Assembly (NCBI GenBank): GCA_964539665.1
Contig: CAZIKB010000132.1
Span: forward strand, 1 to 17,226
Source of the DNA: CAZIKB01 sp964539665
GTDB taxonomy: Bacteria; Zhuqueibacterota; Zhuqueibacteria; Oceanimicrobiales; Oceanimicrobiaceae
Length of the DNA: 17,226 nt
Reading direction: 5' to 3'
Below are positions 7,595 through 16,291 of the stretch, in pieces. Under the pieces are notes generated by a model that searched no databases, was not told the DNA's origin, and was given only the letters and a program-made list of their open reading frames with translations. Made by a program: the position numbers and the translations under genes. Each line of letters opens with the position of its first letter. Within the stretch, counting starts at the first letter, position 1.

Positions 7595-8677
7595 TCAAAA
7601 TATGGGGTTCTGTTCCGACTGGCCGTTTGTCCAGGATTCGATCCACTCTTTCAGTACCACTGCTACAAACTTATGTCCCTGTGGGTTCCAATGAAAATCC
7701 TCTATATAATAAAGTGTCGTATTTGACTTAAATGCTTCCTCACGCAGTCTATTGAAAAGATCCAGAGTATTTATTCCCCTTCTACCAAGTTCTTTAGCTA
7801 TTTCTGAACTGGGCGAGCCTTGATTTTCCAAAAGATATTTTTCGGGATAGGCAAAGACGACTAAAAAATCAATGCCGTCATTCTCGCAAATATTTTTCAT
7901 TCGTTCGACCAGCCGGTAATAAAGTTTCATTTGTCCTTCTTTGTCCAGGGATCTCTTTTGTTCGAGTACTATTGAGTTTATTCTATCCGTTATTAAACGC
8001 TGATACAGATAATGATTGATGGCATAGTAAAGGTAACTGTGCTGATGGAAGAATTTTCTGCCAGGGATAGGGAGGTTTATCGCTCGAAATATGGTTTGTG
8101 CCGAGGGCTGAGCTGTTCCTTCCAATACCAGGGAATCGTTCTTTACTAAATATCGCGGACGTGGTCCGAAGGAGGATATATTTAGTAAATTATCTGTATA
8201 ATCGTTTGTCATGGTTACCAAGACAACTAAATCCGGATGATATCTTAAGCCAACTCTTTCAAGAGTGATTAATTCCTGAGCCGTACTAAACCCATAAACG
8301 CCGAGATTGATAACCTCTAAAGCTTCCATTTGCTGCTGAAGATGCCAGGTAAATGTTTCATCATCACCCACTTCAGAGCCATCCACAAATGAGTCTCCAA
8401 GAACAACGATTCTAAAAACTCCCCTCGTTTTCTTAAAATCGTGCTCCGGTAAGCGAAAGCCATGGCCATTGTACCCTAAACGAAATGCATGCCCTTCAAC
8501 CTCATTCTTTTTGGAGGAATTTGGTTCATGATACCACCCAAGCCAGGGATCCACTTTTGTAAATCTTTCACTGACAATTGCCACACCCATGCGTAACAAT
8601 ATTTCCAACAACAACAGGAAAATCAGAAAACTAATGGCTGCGAAGCCTGTATTTTTGATGATCTTATTTATTTTCAT
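7595..8677 (-). CDS. Membrane-anchored SGNH/GDSL-family protein
   Basis: A 360-residue protein with a basic N-terminus, one strongly hydrophobic helix (about residues 11-33) and a periplasmic SGNH domain. Block I is LGDSFVDG (93-100, nucleophile S96), block II is NLGVYGFS (124-131), block III is TMTNDYTDN (155-163), and the catalytic pair is D327 and H329 in EDFHWNPQGH. PWLGWYHEPN (44-53) and GHGFRLPEHD (71-80) before block I are typical of the polysaccharide-linked SGNH group and match its neighbours here. It is the first of four SGNH copies in the transcript. Start ATG 8677 lies 6 bases after the amidotransferase stop, which suggests translational coupling. With the MBOAT gene at the end of the cluster, a role in O-acylating the exported glycan is most likely; a stand-alone carbohydrate esterase is the alternative. 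Confidence 0.82.
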   Translation of the reverse strand: MKINKIIKNTGFAAISFLIFLLLLEILLRMGVAIVSERFTKVDPWLGWYHEPNSSKKNEVEGHAFRLGYNGHGFRLPEHDFKKTRGVFRIVVLGDSFVDGSEVGDDETFTWHLQQQMEALEVINLGVYGFSTAQELITLERVGLRYHPDLVVLVTMTNDYTDNLLNISSFGPRPRYLVKNDSLVLEGTAQPSAQTIFRAINLPIPGRKFFHQHSYLYYAINHYLYQRLITDRINSIVLEQKRSLDKEGQMKLYYRLVERMKNICENDGIDFLVVFAYPEKYLLENQGSPSSEIAKELGRRGINTLDLFNRLREEAFKSNTTLYYIEDFHWNPQGHKFVAVVLKEWIESWTNGQSEQNPIF

Positions 8678-8683
8678 AATGTT

Positions 8684-10589
8684 CTACTGTTCATGAACTA
8701 TCTCAGCGTCATAGCTTGATTGACCATCAAAAACAGGCTTGCCATTTGAATGAAAATTATCATACCAAAGTTGAAAAATTAAGAATGCCCATAGTAACCT
8801 TTGATGATTTCGCCTGCCAGACAGATGTTCCTTGAGAATCATTGATAAGTAGTTATAATTAAAGATCCCACTGTGTTTGACTTTCTCAACTTCCTCAATT
8901 ATTAAATCTCTAAGTTCGTTTCTGAACCATACATCCACCGGCAGGGCAAACCCCCATTTACCACGATCCATAATAGGTTCTGGTAAAAACTTACGCATAC
9001 TTTTTTTTAAAATGTACTTTGTCGACAATCCTTTTAGTTTTAATTCGACTGGAATTTTTGCTCCGAATTCTATAATTTCGTGGTCGAGAAACAGACATCT
9101 TGTTTCCAGTGAATTCGCCATCGCCATTCTGTCCACTTTCACCAATACATCGTTTGGCAAATAGGACTTAAAATCAAAATAGTTAAACTTACTCAGGTAC
9201 TCAACCGAATCATTCAATACGTGGCTCTCGATAATCTTGAAGGAGTCTAACCCATCTAACGTCTTAAGAAAATCAGCAGAAAACAGACTCTTCTTCTGAT
9301 TTTCTGATAACCCTACGGTGAAGTAATGTATATCATCCAGGCTTAAAGCTTGTAAAAATATTTTGCCGTAAGCTCCATGAGGCAACTTATCGCCAATCAT
9401 CCTCGCAAGAAAATATTTTATTTTTTCGGGAAGGGCGGAGAACTTCCTTCTTTTAAGCATTCTGATATAGCGGTCATAACCCAAGAAAACTTCGTCTCCA
9501 CCATCACCTGTCAGAACAACCGTGACATACTTCCGTGCCAGTTCTGACACAAAATAGGTTGGAATCGCTGAAGGGCCGGCGAAAGGTTCATCAAAATGCC
9601 AAATCAACTTGTCTAGAATATCTATGGCTGAGGGCCGCACTATGACCTCATGATGGTCTGTTGAGAATTTTTTTGCAACCAGCCGTGCATATCCCAACTC
9701 ATTATATCTATCTTCCTCAAAGCCAATAGAAAAGGTTTTCACCGGCTCTTCCAGAATAGAGCTCATCAGTCCGACGACAACACTGGAATCAATGCCCCCG
9801 CTCAAAAAAGCCCCGAATGGCACATCACTTCTCACCCTTTGCTGCACCGACCTCGTTAAAATTTCTTGAAGTTGCTCACTAATGTACTCCTCTGTCCAAT
9901 GGTATTGCGGGTCATATTCAAAGTCCCAATACTTTACAATCTTAAAATTGCCAAATTGATAGACCAAATAGTGGCCTGGGTAGAGCTTTTTAACACCCTC
10001 AAAGATGGTATGAGGAGCAGGAATTGCATTGAATGAAAAATAGTGATACAGGGCTTCCGAGTCCAGTTTTCTCATAAAATGTTTGTCTATCAAAAAAGAC
10101 TTTATCTCAGAAGAAAAGGAAATACTCTGGTTTGTTATCATGTAGTGTAGCGGTTTCTCCCCTATGCGATCACGGGCCAAAATCAGTTTTTTCTGTTTAT
10201 CATCCCATAGAGCTACCGCGAACATACCGTTCAAGAAGGATAAAAAATTCTCTCCATAATCCTCATACAAATGAACCAACACCTCTGTATCGCTTTGCGT
10301 GTAGAAACGATGTCCATTGTCCCTTAAGAGTTTTCTTAATTCTAAATAGTTATAGATTTCACCATTCAACACGACAACCAATGTTTTATCCTCATTGAAT
10401 ATTGGTTGACTTCCTGTTGTTAAGTCAATTACTTTAAGGCGTCGCATACCAAGACCAACCTGTTGATTGAAATAAAAACCCTCTGAGTCTGGGCCACGAT
10501 GTCGCAAAACATCAGACATCCTTTTTACAAGTCCATGATTGACAGGATAGTCAAGCTTCTTTATGGATTATGCCACAGATACCGCACAT
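8684..10589 (-). CDS. Asparagine synthase-type glutamine amidotransferase (AsnB family), N-terminus frameshifted
   Basis: Most of the gene is an uninterrupted frame (611 codons from ATG 10519) with a class II glutaminase domain (RHRGPDSEG, LNGEIYNY, SDTEVLVHLYE) and a synthetase domain with the ATP PP-loop FLSGGIDSS (residues 238-246 of that frame). It lacks the MCGI start that supplies the Cys2 nucleophile. That start lies just upstream: ATG 10589 reads MCGICGIIHKEA and then TGA (10553-10551). Removing one base near 10554-10562 joins it to the main frame and gives a 634-residue protein with the normal spacing from Cys2 to RHRGPD. ATG 10589 has a good ribosome binding site (AGAGGTG, 10604-10598, 8-base spacing) overlapping the stop of the gene upstream, whereas ATG 10519 has AAAAGG abutting it. 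Translated only from 10519, the enzyme would lack glutaminase activity. In polysaccharide loci such proteins often amidate sugar acids; plain asparagine synthesis is the alternative. Confidence 0.87.
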
Positions 10590-10597
10590 ATGATTCA

Positions 10598-10604
10598 CAC
10601 CTCT
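10598..10604 (-). promoter_or_regulatory. Ribosome binding site deciding the amidotransferase start at 10589
   Basis: AGAGGTG on the minus strand overlaps the TAG stop of the ligase/polymerase gene (10605-10603) and sits 8 bases before ATG 10589, which opens with MCGICGI. This supports 10589, not 10519, as the evolved start of the amidotransferase and indicates coupling to the upstream gene. Confidence 0.65.
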
Positions 10605-12021
10605 ACTTTTCGAAGGACAATATATTCTTAAACCGCCGGCGCATCAAAGCCATATGATTAGATTGAGGTTTTGTTTGACGCGCTGTCTGAAGAACAGCAT
10701 CGGAACTTTCCAGATCAAGCTCCAAACGCGTTACTATTGCTAAGAGCACCCAGTAGAAACCCATGATGTTCATTATTCTCCAATTGTCACTGGTAAAATT
10801 GCTAGCCAGAATTGCAAGAATACAAGCGACTAAACCAAGACCAATCCCTTGGTATAGACAATCCTTAGAATTCTTGAATAGTTTCCATCCTATTCGCATG
10901 CCTAACCCGAATTGCCATAGTTGCAGAAGCAACCCAATGACACCAAGCTCTACTAAGAATGCGATATACCCTGAATGGGTACTGCCAGCGGTTTTATCGG
11001 CACCCAAACCAGATTCTGAGTGCAAACGCAAATAGGGAGTTGTACTGAAACCCAGACCGGCAACAGGCCTCTGGGCTATGGCGCCTTGTACCTGTTCCCA
11101 AAGCGAAAATCGGATTGCCGCAGATCCCTCAAGCTCGCCTTCTTCGGTAACTGTCATGTTGACCCTATGCACAACTGCAACTGGTAGTATATCATCCCAA
11201 ATTAAAAGGAATATCATCAAAACAGCTAACAATATTCTGCTTTTCACAACTCCTAAAAAAATTAAAGCCACTATAGTTGCGAGGTAACCACCGCGAGAAA
11301 ATGTAAACAACAGTGAGTAGAAGCCAAGACAGGAAATGGCAGCAAAAGCTAGCCGTCGCCACTTCATTTTGTCCACCAGAAATAACGTCATAAATAATAC
11401 AGCATACTGTGATAAAAAAGCGCCAAAGGCATTTGCATTCAAATAGGAAAAAGTTCCTGAAGCTCTTAAACCATAATCAAAATAGCCAGCAGCTCTTACT
11501 TCCCCACTCAGTTGATGGGAGCGAAAAGCGGCAACAAAATATGAGACAGTAAGAGCCAGAATCAGCATGTTGATTTGTCTCTTGTCTTTAAAATTATTAA
11601 CGATGGTAAAATAAAATAAATACATAATAATCCAACTCTTCCATTCCTGGACCCGCCAGTCTCGAAAGTCTGTTGGATATGGGAGTCCAATGTTGTAGGA
11701 GCCATTCCATAATGCCACATAGGTCCAAAGTATCAGTAAAAAGATTGGCAAATTCAGAGATGTCTTTTCAAAAAAAGGTTCTCCAGCGTTCTTTTTATCT
11801 AAAAACCACTTTATTAGCATAACTACTACAAAGACGTCCAAGAAATCTTTACCTAATGGATAGATTAAGAGCTTGTCTAATAAAGTCTGGAGCGGTATAA
11901 AAAAAACCAGATAACAAACTCCGAGCTCCAACCTATAAAACAAGGTCAAAAAAAGGACGAAAATGGAAATGACATAAACGAGAAGTGGGATATACTGTGT
12001 TATTCCTAAACCTAGTCCCAT
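10603..12021 (-). CDS. O-antigen ligase/polymerase family membrane protein (Wzy/WaaL-like)
   Basis: A 472-residue polytopic inner-membrane protein with roughly 10-12 hydrophobic segments. RASGTFSYLNANAFGAF (near 185) and TFSRGGYLA (near 243), followed by a large periplasmic loop containing GLGFSTTPYLRLHSESGLGADKTAGSTHSGYIAFLVELG with its conserved His (two parts, near 325-365), fit the Wzy_C (PF04932) pattern. Proteins of this family either polymerise exported repeat units or ligate glycan to a lipid or protein acceptor; sequence alone does not separate the two. Given the flippase and no other polymerase in the window, polymerase is a reasonable first guess. I place the start at ATG 12021 because GAGGAG (12034-12029) stands 7 bases before it; a TTG at 12036 would overlap that site. 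The 223-base gap upstream (12022-12244) suggests a break in the transcript or an insertion, but no clear promoter is seen. Confidence 0.85.
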   Translation of the reverse strand: MGLGLGITQYIPLLVYVISIFVLFLTLFYRLELGVCYLVFFIPLQTLLDKLLIYPLGKDFLDVFVVVMLIKWFLDKKNAGEPFFEKTSLNLPIFLLILWTYVALWNGSYNIGLPYPTDFRDWRVQEWKSWIIMYLFYFTIVNNFKDKRQINMLILALTVSYFVAAFRSHQLSGEVRAAGYFDYGLRASGTFSYLNANAFGAFLSQYAVLFMTLFLVDKMKWRRLAFAAISCLGFYSLLFTFSRGGYLATIVALIFLGVVKSRILLAVLMIFLLIWDDILPVAVVHRVNMTVTEEGELEGSAAIRFSLWEQVQGAIAQRPVAGLGFSTTPYLRLHSESGLGADKTAGSTHSGYIAFLVELGVIGLLLQLWQFGLGMRIGWKLFKNSKDCLYQGIGLGLVACILAILASNFTSDNWRIMNIMGFYWVLLAIVTRLELDLESSDAVLQTARQTKPQSNHMALMRRRFKNILSFEK

Positions 12022-12034
12022 GAGGAGACTCCTC
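12022..12034 (-). promoter_or_regulatory. Strong Shine-Dalgarno inside a small palindrome before the ligase/polymerase start
   Basis: On the minus strand the sequence GAGGAGTCTCCTC lies directly before ATG 12021. GAGGAG is a near-perfect ribosome binding site with 7-base spacing. It is also complementary to the following CTCCTC, so the mRNA could form a 5-bp stem with a 3-base loop that hides the site. It fixes the start at 12021. The rest of the gap, 12035-12244, holds nothing else I can identify. Confidence 0.55.
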
Positions 12035-12244
12035 AAATTTAACCGTGGTATTCTGTTCTGGAGTTAAAAAAACTGAATTCTAGTGGAACTTGTTACTTTA
12101 GTGACGAGCCGATGATTCAGCCTGTTACGAAAGTGGCTACAGGATTATTCAACCATGTTAAATTGGTGGATTTTGTTTTCATTATTTCAGACATAGTTAT
12201 TTCCCATATTAGCAATTGGTGTGAATATTAATACTATGGTCATG

Positions 12245-13444
12245 TTAATTTTCAAATGTCCTATAGATTTGCTTTATCTTTTTATAAATAATTCCCCAGT
12301 CATAATATTTCATAACTAAATCCCTACCATTTTGTCCCATTTGTTTTACTATATGCAGATTCCGCAGAAGATACTCGGTTTTTTTTGCAAATTCTCCAGG
12401 GTCATCTGCGATTAGAATATTGCTATTTGAAACCCCTGTTATACCCTCAGCTCCAATTGAAGTGGTTACTACGGCCTTACCCTGAGAAAGAGCATTCAAC
12501 ACTTTCAACTTGGTGCCCCCTCCAGCTCTCAATGGTGCAATGTAGATTGTAGCTTGATCAACATAAGGACGAATATCTTGTACATATCCGAGCACATTTA
12601 TTCGTTTGTCTCTTTCCGCTATTTTTCTTAAATAGGACGTAGGAGACACCCCGATGAAATTCACCTGAATTTCTGGAACATTTTTTACGATTAATGGATA
12701 AATGTCTTTTACAAAGTAATTAACAGCATCTCTATTATAAGGATCATTCATGGGACCCACCCAAACGAGGTTATTCATTTCCATAATCGATGGGTTTGGT
12801 CTAAAATAATTGACATCCACGCCATTGGGTATGACCGAAAACTCACATCTTATGGAGTTCTTAGAAAGGATTTCCTTGTCTCTTTCCGACACTACAATAC
12901 ACCGATCGAATTTTTGCCATAAACTCCTTTCAAAACAAAGGAGCTTAATATATTGAAAATAAAGATATATTTTGGTTATGAAATTCTTTTCGATCTTGAT
13001 CCAACCTAATAATCTGTCAGACTCAACATTATGAGTTGTAAGTATACTTGGATAATTCTTGAAATCTTGGTAATAGAGTGCTAACCAGGTCGCATCAATA
13101 TGTATTAAGTCAATCTTTTCTTCTACCAGTAATTTTCTGATCCTTTTGTGAACAGCAGGTAGGTGATATTTCTTAGCTGCAAATGGCAACAGAGATATTA
13201 AATTCAACAAAAGCCCAAGATAAAAACGCCATCTGAATTTTCCTTCAGGAATCAAAAAGATGTCCGTCGAGGCGCAAAATCTTTCCAGGTCTTGAACAGG
13301 TCCATTGATATTTTCGTTTTTTGAGAATCCCAGAAAGTAGATGTCGTGATCTTCCGCTAAGCATTTTAAAACATTGGCGGTTCGAAGATGATGACCGTGG
13401 TCCAGTGGAAAAGGAATTTCGGTGGACAAAAATAGAATGTTCAT
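12245..13444 (-). CDS. GT-B (GT4-type) glycosyltransferase
   Basis: A 399-residue cytoplasmic glycosyltransferase with two Rossmann-like domains. The acceptor-side N-terminus begins NILFLSTEIPFPLDHGHHLR (residues 2-21), with the typical Pro- and Gly-rich first loop; LIHIDATW and TTHNVESDR follow near 115-145. The linker SVIPNGVDVNYFRP (near 204-217) and the donor-side segment YIAPLRAGGGTKLKVLNAL (near 304-322) carry the binding-site pattern of the GT4-like group in which the usual E-x7-E is replaced by a GGGTKLKVLNAL loop. The overall pattern resembles transferases seen in exosortase-type exopolysaccharide loci, but I see no exosortase gene here. Start ATG 13444 lies 9 bases after the stop of the preceding glycosyltransferase, so the two are very likely translated from one message. 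Donor and acceptor sugars are unknown. Confidence 0.87.
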   Translation of the reverse strand: MNILFLSTEIPFPLDHGHHLRTANVLKCLAEDHDIYFLGFSKNENINGPVQDLERFCASTDIFLIPEGKFRWRFYLGLLLNLISLLPFAAKKYHLPAVHKRIRKLLVEEKIDLIHIDATWLALYYQDFKNYPSILTTHNVESDRLLGWIKIEKNFITKIYLYFQYIKLLCFERSLWQKFDRCIVVSERDKEILSKNSIRCEFSVIPNGVDVNYFRPNPSIMEMNNLVWVGPMNDPYNRDAVNYFVKDIYPLIVKNVPEIQVNFIGVSPTSYLRKIAERDKRINVLGYVQDIRPYVDQATIYIAPLRAGGGTKLKVLNALSQGKAVVTTSIGAEGITGVSNSNILIADDPGEFAKKTEYLLRNLHIVKQMGQNGRDLVMKYYDWGIIYKKIKQIYRTFEN

Positions 13445-13453
13445 GTCAATTCT

Positions 13454-14593
13454 TCAGTCTCTAAACAAACTTTGGTAAATATTGACATATTTTCGAGCCA
13501 TATTCTGAGATGAGAAATCCTGCGAAACGGTGAAATAGCCGTTCTTGGCAAAGAACTCTCTTTTATTTTCATCCCTGAGCAATTTGCTGAGGGCTTCTTT
13601 TAAGGCCACTTTATCCGCGGAAGGAACCAAGAATCCATTCGTACCATGGGATATTACCTTGGGGATATCGCCTACTCTTGTCGCAACGACAGGAACTTTA
13701 GCTGCCATCGCTTCCAGCAATGCCATAGGAAGCCCCTCACCGAGTGAAGGCAATACAAATATGTCCATTAGCGCCAACATGCGAGGCATATCATCAGATA
13801 TACCCATAAAATTAACCGAGTCATTTAATCCGGATTGATGGACTTGCTTCTCCAGGCTTCCTCTCAAAGAACCCTCGCCTACAATGATTAGACGCAAGTC
13901 CGGAAAATCTCTAACAAGCTCTTTGAATACATCAATTAATATTGCATACCCTTTTTCAACCGATAGACGTCCCACAGTCCCGACCACCAAACTATTTGTC
14001 GGGATGTCAAACATTTTTCTAACTTGCTTACGACTTGAGTATCCCTTGAATCTTGATACATCAATTCCGTTTTCGATGATAGATACCTTTTCCTCCGGCA
14101 CATTTTCGTTCAAAATCTTTTCCCTCACTTGCTCCGATATTGCCACAATCCGGTTAAACTTCTTGAGCCAAAAAAGATCTAACTTTTCATATAAGCGGGC
14201 CCGCAGACTATACTCGCTTTCAGACCAGGGATGACAAGTGGCAATTAATGAAACATTTGTTAACCAAGTGGCGATAAGGGCGTAAAAATTGGATTTGTAC
14301 CCATGGGATTGTACAGTGGCAAAGTTTTTATCAATTATAAACCTACGAAGCAGATAAAGGGTTTTTAAATCTATGGGTCCACGGCACGAAAGTACTTGCA
14401 TTGGGATGCCATTTTTCTTTGCCGTTTGAAAAAAACCGCGACTTTTGCTCTTATCATGCGAGAGTATCCCCAGCCAAACTTGATAACCGCCTATTTGCAA
14501 CTCTTTCGAAAGTTCGATAACCACCCTTTCAGCGCCGTAAAGACCGCTACTTTCTCTTAGTTGTAAGATTTTCTTCCTATCTACCTTTTTCAT
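13454..14593 (-). CDS. Glycosyltransferase family 4
   Basis: A 379-residue GT-B glycosyltransferase. The first Rossmann domain contains SSGLYGAERVVIELSKEL (residues 15-32), typical of the acceptor-binding side, and QSHGYKSNFYA (95-105). The linker IIENGIDVSRFKG is at 172-184. The donor domain shows VGRLSVEKG (207-215), with R209 and K214 in the expected phosphate-contact positions, LIIVGEGSLR (235-244), and LGEGLPMALLEAMA (284-297), where E286 and E294 form the E-x7-E motif. All motifs of a retaining GT4 enzyme are present, so it should be active. It probably adds one sugar to the lipid-linked repeat unit. Start ATG 14593 has no obvious ribosome binding site. It lies 74 bases downstream of the flippase gene and 9 bases before the next glycosyltransferase. 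Sugar specificity cannot be told. Confidence 0.92.
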   Translation of the reverse strand: MKKVDRKKILQLRESSGLYGAERVVIELSKELQIGGYQVWLGILSHDKSKSRGFFQTAKKNGIPMQVLSCRGPIDLKTLYLLRRFIIDKNFATVQSHGYKSNFYALIATWLTNVSLIATCHPWSESEYSLRARLYEKLDLFWLKKFNRIVAISEQVREKILNENVPEEKVSIIENGIDVSRFKGYSSRKQVRKMFDIPTNSLVVGTVGRLSVEKGYAILIDVFKELVRDFPDLRLIIVGEGSLRGSLEKQVHQSGLNDSVNFMGISDDMPRMLALMDIFVLPSLGEGLPMALLEAMAAKVPVVATRVGDIPKVISHGTNGFLVPSADKVALKEALSKLLRDENKREFFAKNGYFTVSQDFSSQNMARKYVNIYQSLFRD

Positions 14594-14667
14594 GTGGATG
14601 GATTAAATGGTATTCACTAATCTCTCTTGAATTACAAAAGAATCCGATAATCCTTGACTGGTTCGCT

Positions 14668-16149
14668 TTAATTGTTAAGGCGATTAAAAGAAGGCGAAAA
14701 AGACGATTTAAGAAATCTTGTTGCGCTGCCACGGATTTCTAAGTCAACGACCATCAGACATGTGCAATACACGAAGAAACCGAGAAGAATTTTTGAAATG
14801 AGCCGCACAATAAGAATATCCAAATCCAATACGTTAATAATCAGGCACATAATTATTGAGCAGAATATGCTTTTTGCAATTCTCATCGGATATATTCTTA
14901 CTCTTAAATGCACAAATGATAGCTTCATTACTAAGCCTAGCAGTATAGCATAGGTGGCTAAAGTGGCGATAGCAGCACCTTTGAAAGATAGCGCCGGTAT
15001 CAAAACTATATTCAGAATTATGTTTAAAATCACGCCAATAAAAACTACGATGGCGTAAGTTTTTGTCATTTTTGAAATGTGTAACCCAGCAGCGTAGAGC
15101 TGACAGAACCCCCACAGAAAAGCACCCGTGGTCATGATAGGGATAATTGCAGCTGTATCGATAAATTTTTCAGACGCCAAAGTTAAGACGACATCCTCTC
15201 TAATCATCGAAAACCCAAATATGATGGGAATTGCAACAATCCAAACATAATTGGATACCGTAGAAATAAACTTTTCCGCGGCGGCCAATCCATTTTCCTC
15301 GTAAATTTCCATGAGCAAAGGGAATACAGCATAAGTGACTGGCAAAAAGACCAATTCTTTTAAATACACGGAGAGGCTGGCTCCCACTGCATAAACACCG
15401 ACTACCGAAATACCGATGATTATTTGCAGCAAATACTTGTCAGAAAACTTGATCAGCAAATTTCCGATTTCCATGAATTGCAGTGGAAAACCAAATTTAA
15501 GGCATCCCTTGAAAAAACTAAGAGAAAAAAATTTGGGATTGATCATATCTTTGCCAATGAATAAAAAAATGGCAATGAGAGAGATGACAACTCCAGCAAT
15601 CAGAAATGCTAAAAAATACCAATTTGAGGTTTTAGATATAAACAGAAGAAAGATAATACCGAGGAAAACACCGCCATAATGATGCGATATGAGAATTAGG
15701 TTAAATTGCTTGACTCTTTGCTCAAGCCGCATAAAAGTAAAGATCAAGGCAATCATTGCCCCCGTCACAACTAATCCTGCCACCACAAAAGCTAACCAAC
15801 TATTCATGAAGCTCATAAAATGCTTTCCAAATATCTTAAATAAGAGTAAAAAAGATCCACTCATCAGTACTGCCAGAATGAGTGTGCTCCAAAATAAGGT
15901 CGAATAAAACGTCGAAAGCCTATGAGGATTATCTTTATTGACAGCATAGAACCTTATTGCTGCATGCTGCAGTCCGAATTTTGAAATAGCGACTAAGATA
16001 AAAATCGAAGCCCCAACCAAGCTGAACAAACCATACTCGGCCAGTGGCAACAAGCGGGTTAGAATTGGAAGCGAAATAAAACCAATCGCATTGATTGCTA
16101 TGTTGCCGATGAGATATTGTGAAGATTGCCGAAAAAGTTTCTTAATCAA
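14668..16149 (-). CDS. Polysaccharide repeat-unit flippase (Wzx/MOP family)
   Basis: A 493-residue polytopic inner-membrane protein with about 12-14 hydrophobic helices and short polar loops. The N-terminus LFRQSSQYLIGNIAINAIGF (residues 5-24) followed by LPILTRLLPLAEYGLFSLV is the standard opening of polysaccharide-biosynthesis MOP flippases, and KFSDKYLLQIIIGISVVGVY near 240-260 is another conserved stretch. Length is normal for the family. It should move the undecaprenyl-linked repeat unit to the periplasmic face, upstream of the Wzy-type protein. The start appears to be TTG at 16149 with a GGCAGG ribosome-binding candidate 4 bases before it; no ATG fits the conserved N-terminus. The 142-base gap upstream (16150-16291) has no feature I can identify. 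Confidence 0.9.
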   Translation of the reverse strand: MIKKLFRQSSQYLIGNIAINAIGFISLPILTRLLPLAEYGLFSLVGASIFILVAISKFGLQHAAIRFYAVNKDNPHRLSTFYSTLFWSTLILAVLMSGSFLLLFKIFGKHFMSFMNSWLAFVVAGLVVTGAMIALIFTFMRLEQRVKQFNLILISHHYGGVFLGIIFLLFISKTSNWYFLAFLIAGVVISLIAIFLFIGKDMINPKFFSLSFFKGCLKFGFPLQFMEIGNLLIKFSDKYLLQIIIGISVVGVYAVGASLSVYLKELVFLPVTYAVFPLLMEIYEENGLAAAEKFISTVSNYVWIVAIPIIFGFSMIREDVVLTLASEKFIDTAAIIPIMTTGAFLWGFCQLYAAGLHISKMTKTYAIVVFIGVILNIILNIVLIPALSFKGAAIATLATYAILLGLVMKLSFVHLRVRIYPMRIAKSIFCSIIMCLIINVLDLDILIVRLISKILLGFFVYCTCLMVVDLEIRGSATRFLKSSFSPSFNRLNN

Positions 16150-16291
16150 AATACCTGCCTATTTCTAAAGAGGCAATTTACTAATGGTTTCTTAGTTTAT
16201 GGAATTGGAAGAAACGTAGCAAAATATTCCATCGAATCGTTCTTTTTGACAATACGCTTAAAAACTCTATATTGTGGAGGTGTATGTAGGT

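Noticed and set aside
3930..8677. GDSL lipases or secreted esterases as the primary annotation of the SGNH genes
   Set aside because: N-terminal anchors, tandem paralogy and an MBOAT gene in the same cluster fit polysaccharide O-acyltransferases better, although esterase activity cannot be excluded.
10551..10589. Programmed +1 frameshifting like prfB at GCU UGA C
   Set aside because: The stop context fits, but the P-site Ala tRNA would pair poorly after slipping to CUU and there is no internal Shine-Dalgarno stimulator at the needed distance. A one-base indel is simpler.
12022..12036. TTG start at 12036 for the ligase/polymerase gene
   Set aside because: It would sit within the GAGGAG ribosome binding site that is correctly spaced for ATG 12021.
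12121..12143. CCTGT/ACAGG inverted repeat in the gap before the ligase/polymerase gene
   Set aside because: Five-base arms around a 13-base loop are expected by chance.
12245..13444. Assignment to an exosortase (PEP-CTERM/EpsH) system from glycosyltransferase resemblance
   Set aside because: No exosortase, PEP-CTERM protein or EPS export gene is present in the window, so the resemblance alone does not support it.
13545..14234. Plus-strand open frames of about 100 codons within the glycosyltransferase gene
   Set aside because: They lie antisense to a gene with complete GT4 motifs, have no recognisable domain and no ribosome binding site I can support; they are coding shadows.
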